A stretch of 64,000 nucleotides of DNA from Nematostella vectensis (taxonomy: Eukaryota > Cnidaria > Anthozoa > Actiniaria > Edwardsiidae): contig NC_064035.1 of assembly GCF_932526225.1 (NCBI RefSeq), forward strand, positions 16,230,469-16,294,468, in the 5' to 3' direction. Both the position numbers and the translations under genes were made by a program. Of this stretch, positions 14,901 through 27,934 are shown piece after piece (the first letter of the stretch is position 1; each line of letters starts with the position of its first letter). The notes under the pieces are model-generated. The model was not told the DNA's origin and did no database searches. It saw only the letters and a program-made list of their open reading frames with translations.

Positions 14901-17900
14901 TTTAGTTCCTGTTTAGCATGGTAGCAGGGTATTATGATCGTTTTTACACCTTAGAATCATAAACAGGCATTCGTGGTAGAGTGCTTTATTGATAAGATAC
15001 AATTTCCTTGTCAGGATGAGCAAGAGCATGACTGGGGAGAGCTGGATAAGGGAGCCAAACTGAGAAGTGATGCAACAAGAAGACTAGCAGTTTGCAGCCT
15101 TGACTGGGACAGACTTGCTGCTCAAGATTTATTTGGTATTCTGCTCCACATGATGATGGGAACTCTCTTTGTTCTCAAAGTTCATGATGGAACCAACTTA
15201 AAGCCGCATTGTCACCTGTTTACTTCCTGAGGTCCGACGGAAACCTCAACCGTTAAAAGACAAAAAAAATCTATTCGAATCCGAAATATTTAACAGGCCA
15301 TCCGCTATAAATTAGCAGTCACATCCTCAAAGAAACTTCCAATAGACACACTGCTTTCTATATTTTGAAATATTTTTTGTGTTTTCCATTAAAAATCATC
15401 AGAGATTCTTACGTAATCGACCGGAAGTAAACTGGTGACAATGCGGCTTTAAGCTTATTATTTACAATGCATCATAGAGTGTTTTTATATTTTTTGAGTC
15501 ATGGTTTATTTTGTTGATGACACCAACTATGGAGAAGGTATAGAGGGTTTTGTATTTTAGTATTTTATAAAAAGAAAATAGTGCTGGAAAGCTCTTCTCT
15601 ATTTCATGGCCTAACAAGGTTGATTTTCAATTCCATTTCAGTGTTGTTTAGCTCGGTTGGTGCCAAGGGAATAATAAAATCAGTCAAGGTATCGTAATGT
15701 GTTTTTCAACAGATTACCTTCCCTATTGTTTTACTGTGTGTAATCCTGTTGCTTCCTCCACAGATTTTCCCCTCTGAGTTTGGTTTGGAGCGTATGAAAG
15801 CTGAAGAGGCCCTTGGTCCCACAGAGCTTTGTGCTTCAAATCAGGCCAAAGAGGATCAAGAAGACGTGAGCAATCAAGAGGTAGACGATGTCCTTTGTCC
15901 AAAATGTATACAAAATTCTTCTTTGCCTGCATATGGAATTACAAATAAAAAGAAAAAGGCATCTAAACTAATCTATGTAAACTAATCTATGTTTTAAACT
16001 TTGTGTAAAAATAAGTATTTAATGATGTATAACTATATTAACTATGGTATTACTAAACTCATCAGATCATACATGCCATTATTTTCTCAGTAACTGTTTG
16101 CAGCACCACCATAAAGCATATGTGTCTAGGTATCACTTATCTGCTCTTCAAATGCATCTAACTACATGTCAATAGAAAGTAGATTAAGTTTACAGACAGT
16201 TTAAACAATTAGTACAAGATATTTTCATAATCAATAATATTGAGTCATGGAAAGAGTGGGATGGCTTTAATATCATGTTGTCTTTTTAGGGATCTGAGTT
16301 CTCTAGGGAGAAACTCAGGCAGTATCAGCTAAACAAACTTAAGTACTACTACGCTGTTGTAGAGTGTGACTCAGCAGGTATGAATCACAAGTGATTTATT
16401 TAATTACATCAGCAAGACGTGAATATTTATATAAGCTTATATTAACCCACAGAGACTGCTAACTTTATATATGAAGAGTGTGATGGTGTGGAATTTGAAA
16501 TGACTGGGAATCTGCTTGATCTACGATTTATCCCTGATGACATGGAGTTTGAACATGAGCCAACTTCTTCAGCTACAGAAATGCCAGACCTGAATACGTA
16601 TAAACCACCAGAGTGAGTTGTTTACTTTCTCCTTCTTTAGAAATGTTAGAACTCTTAGTTCTTAATAACAATTCTCTGCTTTTTACCATGGTCTCGGAGT
16701 CTCCGATTTTTAAACGCGATCTCAGGGTCCCGAATTTTTGTGAGATGTGATCTGTTTTATGTTGTTACTATGCTATGGGTTTCCCCTTCTCTTTCATAGT
16801 GTAGCAAAAATGTATTGTAACTCTACTTACAGTATTCTTTTGTCAGCTGATGAGCAAATTATCCGAAAATAAGCTCTCGGGATCAGATTCCGAAATTTTA
16901 AAAGTTTCAGCCTCGGGTTCTGAAACGCCGGTCTCTGCGCCTTAGCAAGTCTCAGATTTACCCATGGCTATCCCTCTTGTTGCCAAGATATAAACATTTA
17001 CATATAGGCTATTGCTGATAAAGTATTTCCTTAATATAGGTTTTCAGCTTGTCTATCTTTTCTACAGATTTGAGACAACAGCTTTACACCAATCTAATGT
17101 AAAACTAACATGGGATGAAACAGATGCAAATCGTTTGAAAACAACCATGAAAAAATTCAGCAAGGGTGACATCGAGGCCATGGATTTCAAGGCTTACCTT
17201 GCTTCCTCCTCAGATGATGAGGAAGCAGCAAGTGATGCAGGATCTGAGGATGAAGAAGCAAATATAACAAAGTACAAGGTATTTATTTATACATCCTGTT
17301 TCATCTGGTGTCCCAGAGGTTTTTAAAGTTTTAACTTCTTTGGATTTGAAGGGGGTTAGAGTGAGACTATGGTTCACAATCTTTGTGACTGTCAAGAGGA
17401 AGTTCCAGTATTGTGCTTTTGTAAAAGGAAACAATATGGTGAATATTTTGAACAATTTTCTCATGTAGCCAATAGATACTGTACCCGACTCTGAAAGGTA
17501 TCAGGAATTATAATATACTTTGACTCAAAAAGAAAAGTATACGATTTGATTATAATATTTTAATGGTTTGCTTCTTGTGCTAATTTTATCAAATTCTGCA
17601 TAGCAACTTGTGCAGGACCTTGACAGTAAAGATGCTGATGATGGCATTGATGAGGAAATGGAAATCACTTGGGAACCTGGTCTAAAGGAGTCAGCAGAGG
17701 AACTTGTGACAAGGAAGCTGGCCGAAAAGAAGAAGAAGAAGCTAACGCCATGGGAGGCGTACCTTAACAAAAAGAAGGAGAAGAAGAAAGAAAGGAAAAA
17801 GCAGAAAAACAAGTATGTGTTGTCAGAAGGGAACAAATCGTATATATCCTGGGATACAAGCACTTTTCTTTTGTAGTTCCACAGAAAAAAATGAGATAAG

Positions 17901-20900
17901 ACATTTGCTTGTACCTGAAATTTTTTTTGCGTGACTTCTCAGATTACAAATTCCTTGGCTCATTTGGAATAACCAGACCAATGAAAACATGCAAAAAGTT
18001 TGACTGAAGTCAGGATTTTAGATTTTGGAAGGGATATAGGTATAGGCTGTAATCGATACAGACACTTTATTTACTGTAGCAAGCTACAGTAAATTTATGA
18101 ATTCATTTTTACTTGAGGTCTCTAAATATGCTATGTAATCCTTCTGTCATTTCTTCGAGTTAGAAACTAACCACCATCAGCAACCAATGTGCCTATACAA
18201 ATACATACTTGCTTTTGTACCCTCAAATTCATGTAAAACAACATAAAGGGCCAAATTACATGATGGCTTTTATTCCTGGCTAGATTTCTACCAACACAAT
18301 TATCTGTCCAAAACATTTATCGATTTGTATTTATTTACCCAGAACTGAGCACAATGATGAAGGCGAGGCTGATGATGACATTCCTGAGGATGTTGACATG
18401 TCGGATCCGTTCTTCAGCCAGGACTTTGGGCCAGAGTTTCCCTCTGGTGAGAAGGATAGTCAACAGAATGGCAAAACAGCCAAGAAAAAAAGAACCAAAA
18501 CTAGTGGGCCAGAGACAGGGCAGGACAAGAAAAATAAGGTACGGGAGACAGAGGAAATTTTGCTGAGAGCATAATTAGTATATAAGGAGATCCACAACCC
18601 CAGATCTACAAAAAACAGACCGAAAATTAGTAAAAATATTACAACTTTACTAGGAGATACGAGAGCTGTATTTCGGTAAGACGATTCTGAGTCAATGCAG
18701 ATATTCACCATGTGTCAATCGGGGCTGGTCGGGTTGTTCTTTGTACTTTACAAGTGCTCATCATGTATTATAAACCCCTCATGTTCATATTTTCCATGTT
18801 TCCTAAGGACGAGCTTGAGCTACTGCTCATGGAGGAAGGTGATGATCGCCAACACTTCAGCCTGAAGAGCATCATGAACAAGGAAAAGCAGAGCAAGAAG
18901 AAGAAGCGTCGGGCGCGCGGGAAGACGGATGATGCTGATGACAAAGACACGTTTAAGGTGGATGTGGAGGACCCTCGCTTTGCAGCACTGTACAGCTCAC
19001 ATCACTACGCGATTGATCCGTCCGACCAACAATTCAAGTAAGTTCATTTACAGTTCATTTACAGTACACGAGAGATGATGATGATGGAGATTGTGATGTT
19101 ATGGTTATTATGATGCCGATGTTGTGTTGTTAGGTATTATGACTGTGAAGGTGTTGGCTGTATGTTTGTTGTGTTGTTAGGTATTATGACTGTTAAGGTG
19201 TTGGCTGTATGTTTGTTATGTTGTTAGGTATTATGACTGTTAAGGTGTTGGCTGTATGTTTGTTGTGCTGTTAACAACAGTGGAACCTTGGATTTTACGA
19301 TAACCTCGATTTACGATGACGTCCCTTTCTCCCGGCGGAAATACAGTGAAATTTATAAGAAATTACCTCGATCTAATGATATTGGAAACAAAGATATCCC
19401 CGATTTTACGATGCAAATCTGTTCTCCCTAGTGTAATTTTGATCCCGATACAACGATATTACTGATTCTGTCTTTCTGTCTTCTATTTTTTACTTTTTAA
19501 ATGCGGATTACAGTCTTACAGAAAGTAACTGTTTGGTCGTCGTGATCATTGGGCTACGGCAAGAGAACATAAGATAAGAGAGGGACACTTTGGTATTACC
19601 AGCGCGCCATGTCGATTCCGAATCCGGCTATTTTTAGTAACCACCACCCCACCACTGCGCGGGAGCATTTTTACTCACCCTTCCCCCGCGCTTTGGCATT
19701 TACATCTTGTTGTTTGCCGCTATTTTGTGACATGAAACCAAAAAAAACCACCCTATTTGAACAAATACCATCGAAAATGTCATTCTAGCATCAAGGATAC
19801 TTGCAGTTGCAGTTTGTTAGGAGATGTAGAACTTCGAGGATTGCAAGATTTCCAAAACGAGACTTCATTCAAAATCAAGAGCGGAAAACCTCGTGCTTCA
19901 ATCACCGTTTTTGCTCTAACTTGCTGCTTCTCCGTGGTTTCCCAACATTCATTACCTTCCTAATGGTCAAAAGAAATCTGTAAGTTAGACATTAGATATT
20001 ATTGATTTTTGTGAATATTTCGGTGAATTGAGAAGGAATCCAAGAAAAATACGTTTCATAAAACTATCCTTGTAGCGAGGGAATGCATTTTTGTGATGAT
20101 CAAAGTATCTGAGCTTTTGTAAAAGTGAGAAAAATAGAGAGGGAGATATTACTGTACTTCTTTGATGTTGTTATTTTTATGTTATATTATTATGTTGTTA
20201 TTATACAAGCTTGAGTGCTGGAGTCGGGATTTGAATCAAATGCAGTATCACAGCCATTTTATCGCTCGTCGGTTTTTTCTTTCTCACTTGACTTCGCCGT
20301 TCAGACAAACAAAACAGTCAAACTATTCAGGGATTTAGCTTTCTGTGAGTATATTTGCCAATCTTGGTAACTTAAGTTAGACTTGTTTTCTTTTCCGAGT
20401 TATTTTACATGATCTCTTTTCATTCCTTTCGAGTTGGCAAAACAACAACACGCAACCCGCGGGGGAGAAGGACAAAATAAATGGAGCAAATCCTCACGCG
20501 CAGTGGTGGGGTAGTGGTTACTAAAAATAGCCGAATGGCTGTCTGGTTGTTGGGTCGTTGGCTGTTAGGTTGTTGGGTCGTTGGCTGTTAGGTTGTTGGG
20601 TCGTTGGTTGTTGGGTCGTTGGCTGTTAGGTTGTTGGGTCGTTGGCTGTTTGGTTGTTGGGTCGTTGGTTGTTGAGCCGTTGGCTGTAAGATTGTCGGGC
20701 CGTTGGCTTTTAGGTTGTTGGGTCGTTGGCTGTTTGGTTGTTGGGTCGTTGGCTGTTAGGTTGTTGGGTCGTTGGTTGTTGAGCCGTTGGCTGTAAGGTT
20801 GTTGGGTCGTTGGCTGTAAGCTTGTTGGGTCATTGGCTGTAAGGTTGTTTGGTCGTTGGCTGTTAGGTTGTTGGGTCGTTGGCTGAAAGGTTGTTGGGTT

Positions 20901-23267
20901 GTTGGCTGTAAGGTTGTTTGGTCGTTGGCTGTAAGATTGTTTGGTCGTTGGCTGTAAGATTGTCGGGCCGTTGGCTGTTAGGTTGTTGGGTTGTTGGCTG
21001 TAAGATTGTTTGGTCGTTGGCTGTAAGATTGTCGGGCCGTTGGCTGTAAGGTTGTTGGGTCATTGGCTGTAAGATTGTTTGGTCGTTGGCTGTAAGATTG
21101 TCGGGCCGTTGGCTGTAAGGTTTTTGGGTCATTGGCTGTTAGGTTGTTTGGTCGTTGGCTGTAAGGTTGTTTGGTCGTTGGCTGTAAGGTTGTTTGGTCG
21201 TTGGCTGTAAGGTTGTTTGGTCGTTGGCTGTAAGGTTGTTGGTTCGTTGGCTGTAAGGTTGTTGGCTGTTAGGTTGTTGGGTCGTTGGCTGTAAGGTTGT
21301 TGGGTTGTTGGCTGTAAGGTTGTTGGGTCGTTGGCTGTTAGGTTGTTGGGTCGTTGGCTGTAAGGTTGTTGGGTTTTTGGGTTTTTGGCTGTTAGGTTGT
21401 CGGGCCGTTGGCTGTTGGGTTGTTGGGCCGTTTGCTGTAAGGTTGTCAGGTCGTTGGCTGAAAGGTTGTTGAGTCGTTGGCTGTTTGGTTGTTGGGTCGT
21501 TGGCTGTAAGGTTGTTGAGTCGTTGGCTGTTTGGTTGTTGGGTCGTTGGCTGTTAGGTTGTTGGGTCGTTGGCTGTAAGGTTGTTGGGTCGTTGGCTGTA
21601 AGGTTGTTGGCTGTTAGGTTGTTGGGTCGTTGGCTGTAAGGTTGTTGGGTCGTTGGCTGTAAGGTTGTTGGGTCGTTGGCTGTTAGGTTGTTGGATTGTT
21701 GGCTGTTAGGTTGTTGGGTCGTTGGCTGTTAGGTTGTTGGGTCGTTGGCTGTTAGGTTGTTGGATTGTTGGCTGTAAGGTTGTTGGGTCGTTGGCTGTTA
21801 GGTTGTCGGGCCGTTGGCTGTTAGGTTGTTGGGCCGTTGGCTGTTAGGTTGTTGGGTCGTTGGCTGTTAGGTTGTTGGGTCGTTGGCTGTTAGGTTGTTG
21901 GATTGTTGGCTGTAAGGTTGTTGGGTCGTTGGCTGTAAGGTTGTTGGGTCGTTGGCTGTAAGGTTTTTGGGTCGTTGGCTGTAAGGTTGTTTGGTCGTTG
22001 GCTGTAAGGTTGTTTGGTCGTTGGCTGTTAGGTTGTTGGGTCGTTGGCTATAAGGTTGTTGGGTCGTTGGCTGTTAGGTTGTTGGGTCGTTGGCTGTTAG
22101 GTTGTTGGGTTGTTGGCTGTAAGGTTGTTCGCTCGTTCACTGTGAGGTTGTTGGTTTGCATGTTTGTCGGGATGTTTGGTTGTTCGTCTGCTTATGTGTT
22201 TGTCGGGTTGTGATAGTTATGATGGTGGCGATGTTTGTGGTAGTATTGTGCCGGAATGCGCCGGAATGGTAGTATGTAGACAAAATATATGGCTGATCAC
22301 GTTTGGATAATACTGAAGTCTAACTCCCTTCTATACTGTATAAAGGAAAACCAGGGCAGTAGAAGCGATTCTCCAAGAGAGACACCGACGTAGAGACCGT
22401 GGGCCATCAACAGAAAATCGAAAGCAGCCAAAAAATGATAAAGAAACGACTAGGAGAGGTATGGGCACTAATACTTCTACAACAGCAATGACAACAGCAG
22501 TAGCAGAAGTAACAAGCAAACAACAAAGGAATCAGGGGGGCAAAAAGGTTTATCCGTGATTAGATCCAAATTTAGTAGATTATGACTACTCGTTTATTGA
22601 TTTCGCGTTCTGCTTTTGTATTTCATATTTTGCCGGTCATTTAGAAATGTTCCTAGGATTCATGAAAGTCGTTTTGTTTAAGTCCGTCATCCATGAAAAT
22701 GCTAGAATCCCCCCCCCCCACACCTTCTGAGGAATAAGTAAAAAACTACAGCACCATCAACATTAGAAATACGTTGATTTGATTTTCAACAACAACAGCA
22801 ACACCAACGAGGACAACAACAACAACAACAGATAACAAAAAGCCTACAAAGGATTAACATACTTAGGTAGAACTGTAAGACCATTGAAAATGTTAACTGT
22901 GAGAGGCAGGAGTTAATACAACAATAATAAATCAAAGTCACGTCTGAGGTTGTAGGGTCGGATGCAATGCTGAATTGGATGTGTGATATGTTCAACATGT
23001 CTCACATGCAAAGTACATTCAAACTTTGAATGTACCCATCACAAAATAATTAAACGTGAGCAAATAACCATAGTAATTATTTTTTCCAGCTGATGTGATG
23101 CCTCCCCAAGACCCGAGGTTAGTTATCGGTTTGTGCGCAAGCCTTCTACTCCAGCGTTTGTATACTAATGTAATTTGTGTATTTCTTACAGTTTGTCTCT
23201 TCTTGTCAAGTCGGTCAAGTTAAAAACGGAGGAGTTTCAGCATCGAAAAAAGAAGAAAATATTATGA
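11961..23267 (+). CDS. ESF1: ESF1, nucleolar pre-rRNA processing protein
   Basis: Seventeen exons join to 758 residues (human ESF1 851): 11961-12008, 12133-12214, 12429-12515, 13189-13237, 13644-14073, 15015-15135, 15642-15688, 15764-15865, 16290-16377, 16453-16612, 17068-17278, 17604-17812, 18343-18538, 18808-19037, 22346-22458, 23090-23117, 23192-23267. ESF1 acts in the nucleolus in small-subunit rRNA maturation. Seen in order: the N-terminal [19 protein letters not shown] block and FVDKRGAVV; a long acidic/lysine linker from exon 5; the conserved core [74 protein letters not shown] and [28 protein letters not shown] and [15 protein letters not shown]; the [21 protein letters not shown] block; and a basic C-terminus ending HRKKKKIL. 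Intron 14 (19038-22345) is swollen by transposon and minisatellite sequence. Confidence 0.95.
19128..19272. repeat. Three-copy tandem repeat, about 55-bp unit, in ESF1 intron 14
   Basis: The block GTTAGGTATTATGACTGT followed by GTGTTGGCTGTATGTTTG occurs three times in a row with one or two differences per copy. Confidence 0.85.
19278..19500. mobile_element. Possible DNA transposon terminus
   Basis: CAGTGGAACCTTGGATTTTA followed by repeated ATTTTACGAT / GATTTACGATGAC motifs looks like one end of a pogo/Tigger-like element, whose termini start CAGT. No matching opposite terminus is seen, so it may be truncated by the adjacent element. Confidence 0.3.
19625..20533. mobile_element. Non-autonomous DNA transposon with long (about 70 bp) terminal inverted repeats
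   Basis: The left end at 19626 reads GGCTATTTTTAGTAACCACC then CCCACCACTGCGCG. The right end at about 20490-20532 is its inverse, reading CGCGCAGTGGTGGGGTAG then TGGTTACTAAAAATAGCC. Homology continues inward through CCCCCGCG / CGCGGGGG. The interior (about 770 bp) has no convincing transposase frame. The minisatellite begins directly after the right end. Confidence 0.75.
20536..22135. repeat. 23-bp minisatellite, about 70 copies, in ESF1 intron 14
   Basis: Unit of about 23 bp, consensus GTTGTTGGGTCGTTGGCTGTTAG, with recurrent variants (TAAG for TTAG, TTTGGTCG for TTGGGTCG, TCGGGCCG). Variants are interspersed and some two- and three-unit blocks recur, which fits repeated unequal exchange. 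Open frames across it are repeat artefacts. Confidence 0.95.
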
Positions 23268-24090
23268 TGATGTTTGATATGTAGCTAGAATAAGTTCATA
23301 AAAAAACAAGAAACTAAAACTTTTAGTTCTGAGAACAACACCAACGTTTTTAAACAAAGATAAATTGACTCAGTATTGAATCCAGGCCCGTCTTGGGGGG
23401 GGGGGAGGGGAATGCGAAATCCGAAAAAGTGGACCTAATTTTAGCGGGGGCGGTGGGAGGGGGGGAGTAAGTTCTCTGATAAAAATCTGACCACCCCCTA
23501 AAAAGAAAAAGGGATATTTTATGCCTTCGCAGTATCTCCACGGGACGTTTATTGTCGGATTTGACTACATACCAGAGTGATCTAGCTTATGCTTTATGAT
23601 TTTGTCCACAAATAGCACGGAAGTGGACCTTCGGCCGTTGTGGGGGGTGCGTTCGCACCCCCTGCACCCCACTGGGTGCGGGCCTGGAATCAGTGGATCA
23701 GCCTATGATTAGCCTAAAACATTTTATTGATGTCCATAATGCCATACTACGCGACCAAAGGGTCCACCATACAAAACACCCAAAATCCTTAATCCAACTA
23801 CCCGTGCCCCTCCGCTGTTTACAAGTTTTGCGGACTTGTTTTTCCCGGAAGAGTACCAAAGTATTAACTGCTTTTAAAGAAATATCTTTTATTGTATATG
23901 GATATGGATTAGGCTTATCTCATGTTGTAGTACAGATACATCAACTAAATTAACAGCAGTTTTATTCGCATCTATTTCTTTAGTTTTCTTCTCCGTATTT
24001 ACCTTAAAAAGATCACTGTAGGCTATGCGTTTTTAGATACAGTTCTAGCAAGGACAACGGCCTAGAAGTATATATTTCCAAAAAAAAATA
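23268..24090. other. ESF1 3' flank with G/C-run repeats
   Basis: No gene recognised. G-runs at 23395-23470 and a short inverted GGGTGCG / CGCACCC block at about 23646-23680 resemble other dispersed repeats in the window. A short frame at 23693-23953 has no family resemblance that I recognise. Confidence 0.4.
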
Positions 24091-24109
24091 AGGAACTGGT
24101 CATTATTTA

Positions 24110-27100
24110 GATAATCTTTTAAATTGTGGGACAGTTTAAACTTTCTGAGCGTACGTAATTTGTTCTTTTGGGCTTGGTCTTTTCTGTTGTCATTTTGAAT
24201 AGATCTAAGCCATGTCTGTTGTTCAATGTCATAAAGCCTTTGTTGAAGAAAACTGTATGTCGCTTGTGTCAGTCAGCCAAATATCGCTCCTACCCGCAAG
24301 GTCTAGTATTTGTTTTATTTTTCTATGCCAAAAGTTCTTGTTTTCATAATTAGATATGGCAGCGAATGCTTTGCGGGAGAGTTTTTCGTTATTCCCATTG
24401 TTGTTTGAAAGTTTAAGCCAAAGTTTGATCGCTCTACTGTAACAACGAGAGTAGACTGTAGTTGGGGCTGTCCGGTACCGGGCTTTACTTCGTTGTTACC
24501 AACTGGAGTTTTACAAGATGACTGCGGCTTCTACCGCACCCCTTTTGTATGCTCTCTAATGGCGGCAAGCCCAAACAAGAGACCTTCACTGACACCCCGC
24601 AAACGTTTAGTTTCGTTTGGATAAAGGTTCTCAGCCAATGGGTGTTCGAAGAACGACATTCCAACATAGGCATGCCAGTGGGTTACCCTTGGACTTTCCG
24701 TGACCTTCATAATGATTATATGATTATTGTTGACTTCGGAGGTAACGCACTTCATGCTTGCCGAACTAGTGCGCATGACAATCTTCATGCGTGACCACAA
24801 TGATTGACAACATTCCAATCATTTTTGCACTTGCTTCCTTTATACCAATTCTGGCTATACTAGAATTTCACTAGACCTAAACGATACCTAGAGTTACCTG
24901 CTCCCGAAGTCGAAACAACTTTCTACCGGTGGTTGATGAATACGGAACGGGCATAGATGCCCGATTTACGATTCACGAATATCTTGAAAACAATATGGAC
25001 CCGCCTACCATAGGGGGAGGGGCCAAATCTCGTTGACTCATAACTAAACAAAACGCATCATTAACTCCCGGCATAAGTTGGCGGTAATTTAACTAAAATG
25101 CTAAAGTTATAAAAATAGCGAAACCCATCACCTAGTATTAATTTCCCGCTTGGCAAGTACTAGCGTAGCCCGACTCCAAGCAATAATTTCCCGCGTAGCA
25201 AGTAGTAGCGTAGCCCCGACACCCTGCGATATTTTCCCGCGTGACACTATGCTTTTGTTCTGAGAGGGAATCGTCCTAATTCAGCCCTACACGCGTTCGA
25301 GCTTCAGTATCGGTTTACGCCGAGAAGCCGTTTTAGAAACTTGGTGTGGACCATTTCTATTGGATCTTTTTCTAACTTTCCCTTGTAGCCGCTCCCCGTA
25401 TTTCGCTTCCATAAAGTAGGATTGGTTGTATCAAAGTGTCAAAAAGGCGGAGAGTTAGTTCGATATCTTGTCTGAAGTGCTCCCCCTTCTTAACTTGAAC
25501 ATCGCTCTTAATGCTACTTTTTTGAGCTCCTCCTTAGCCAAATTAAAATTTCCATAATGGCACAAATGGAGTCCAAGGTACTTAACTTTTGACATTTTCT
25601 ATTTTATAAGTTCCGTAAAAGATTCGGTAATTATTCATAGCTTTCCCGGTGTTATTAAGAATCATTACTTTTGTTTTATCTAGATTAATGGATAGTTCGG
25701 ATGCTTTGCAATATTCTTCGAGGCTATTCAGATATTCTTGCAGGCCCTTTGCTGATTTTGATAGGATAACTAAGTCGTCGGCATAGAGAATGCAACTTAA
25801 TGGCACACCGTTTAGGTCAATATCATTTCGGTATTTTTCATTTAGTTTTTCTGGGAGGTCGCTCAAGTAAAAATTAAACAACGTTGGCGAAATCATGCAG
25901 CCTTGTTTCACGCCTGCGTAGAATCGAAAGGATTCAGTTATGGAGCTTTCAGTTTTTATGGAAGACATTTGAGTACATTGATTGGATTATGTCGAGGAAA
26001 CGCCCAGTAAAACCTACTGCTTTCAGTTTTTCAAATAGTTTCGCCCTAGGGACGCAGTCGAATGCTTTACTAAAGTCCACGTAGCACGCAAACAAGAAGT
26101 TGTTTGTTTTTTTGGGTTTCGCTTTGACATGCTTGTCAATTAGTGACTTTAGAGCGAAAATGCTGTCTATTGTTCCTTGCTCTTTCCTAAAACCACATTT
26201 ATAGTTTTCAGGTTTCGATGGATCTTCCTTCTTATGAATCGGGACTATTAAACCGTAACTCCACATTGTAGGGTAAACCCCAGAGTTTAATATTTTGTTG
26301 AAAAGGTTACCGAGATAACTTTTCAAGATCGTTTTGCTGCACTTTAGAAATTCGTTCAATATGTTGTCCGCGCCTGGTGCCTTCCCAGATTTTAGTTTCT
26401 CTGTGGCTTTTATAATTTCTTCCTCGCTTATTCTGTAGTCCAGGGCCCCCTCCCGATAGTTCCCATGATCTTTTCGTCCGTTTTGCTTGGGCTGTGCTTC
26501 ATTTGTTGCATTCAAATTTTTGAAGTGCTGAAAAAATTTTCCCGCATTTTCAGCCTCAATTGGGGACGCTTTTGTTGACTTACCGATGTGGAAACAGTTT
26601 TTCGGCTGTCTCCATAAAGACTTAGAATTTCTAAAGTCGATATTATTGATTATGTTCGCGTAATGATTTTCTTTTTTTCTTTTACACGTTTTTTTAAAGA
26701 TTCTCCTTTTCCGATTCAGAGCATCTCTTAAAGAATCATTGTTTGGTTCTTTCGAGATTCGGTGTCCAAGCGAGCGAATGTTTTCTTTTTCTGTTTTACA
26801 TTACTCGTTAAACCATGTTTTGTTGTTCTGATTGTTTACCGTTTTTGTGTTTTGATATTTGATGCCCGCCGCCTCACATGCCTCTTTAGGCGCTTGCGTA
26901 AATAAGCGGTCATTGTCTCTGTGCTATGGTTTTTAAGTGCGTCGCTTAGATTTTGTTGCATATCATTAGAAACTAAAATCTCTTTCAATTTCTCCTGTAT
27001 TCCGTCCTTCCAGATAAGTCTTTTGAATTCTGTTAATCCTTCATTTTGGTCTGTCCTCTCTGCCTCTGCACCCTTTGATGGGCTCCTGACAGATAAAGCA

Positions 27101-27765
27101 TAAGATAGAGAGCAATGATCAGTTAGATGTGGCTCCAGAGGTTTGACAATAAAATAGTTAATGATATTCATGATATTATTTGAAGCAATCACATAATCTA
27201 CAACGCTACTTCCGTTATATTTGAAACATGTTTTTCTTCCCTCGAGATCCCCAACTGATCTTCCGTTCAGAATTCTGAGATTGAAAGCCGTACAAAGCTC
27301 TATAAGATTTTTCCCTCGGCTATCTGTCGTGTTTACGTCTTGAGAATTTTTTGCGATTTGTTGTATCTGTCTCATAATCTTCTGGAAGTTCGAAGAAGTT
27401 TTTGCAAAAAGTTTTTGAAAAATTAAGTATTTCTATTTCGAGATCATCAAGTAATTCATTGTTATTCTCTCTTTGTGGACTTAGATAAACTGTTCCTATA
27501 TAAATATCTTTCTTCAAATGAAAATATGTTTTTTTTAAGTTTTATCCACAAAACGTTCTTATTTGTTGATGGCGTGTATACAACGCCATTGTTTATATTA
27601 TTCTTAATCTCTATGTTTTACATAATGCTTAAAATTTGTAACTTTTGTTAATTGTATCCAGACAGTCATTTTGGTTTAATTTGTTTTCAAACGTTTTACG
27701 GCTAAAGCCATTAATATTCCAGCAGCCGATTCTTAATTGTGAATATTCTGGAGAAGATATCATGA
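24110..27765 (-). mobile_element. Decayed LINE (APE endonuclease plus reverse transcriptase), interrupted by a nested insertion
   Basis: Read on the minus strand from about 27762: an endonuclease start (LRIGCWNINGFSRKTF), endonuclease pieces to about 26840 (SSVVDYVIASN, LEPHLTDHCSLSYAL), then RT blocks SGKAPGADNILNEFLK, IVPIHKKEDPSKPENY, CGFRKEQGTIDSIFAL, CYVDFSKAFDCVPR, AGVKQGCMISPTLFNFYLSD, and the catalytic CILYADDLVIL at about 25810-25780. Further on come LIQPILLYGSEI and ELGRFPLRTKA. The C-terminal region (KLWLKLSNNNG, FWHRKIKQILDL, QKNKLRTLRKFK) resumes at 24430-24110 after an insertion. Stops and frameshifts separate the pieces, and the segment between PENYK and CGFRK is shorter than usual, so the copy is dead. 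The superfamily was not assigned. Confidence 0.9.
24431..25250. mobile_element. About 820-bp insertion nested inside the LINE
   Basis: LINE coding sequence stops at GCTTTTGTTC (25251) and resumes in the same frame at the GATC at 24427-24430. The intervening sequence has no LINE similarity. Near its right edge it has three copies of a roughly 44-bp unit built on TTTCCCGC and GTAGCCC (25140-25240). No terminal inverted repeats are clear; the class is unknown. Confidence 0.55.
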
Positions 27766-27845
27766 ATGTTAAATAAATAAAACAAAAAGACGGTGCCTTC
27801 TAAAATAATCTGCGCCGTATGTGGGCGCAGTGTTCGGCAAGTCGG

Positions 27846-27934
27846 GGACTGGTCATTATTTAGGGAATTGAGGCCGGATAACCATTTAAACCCCTCCCCC
27901 CCCCCCCCCCCCCTTCCTCTAAATGATCGGTCCC
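27846..27934. mobile_element. Short MITE-like element, half copy at 24091-24110
   Basis: GGGACTGGTCATTATTTAG at 27846 and ATGATCGGTCCC near 27923-27934 are imperfect inverted ends around a long C-run. The motif GGAACTGGTCATTATTTAG at 24092-24110 is a related fragment at the LINE 3' end. Confidence 0.5.

Noticed and set aside
25582..27375. Reverse-transcriptase and endonuclease frames as host genes
   Set aside because: They are pieces of one decayed LINE with frameshifts, stops and a nested insertion.
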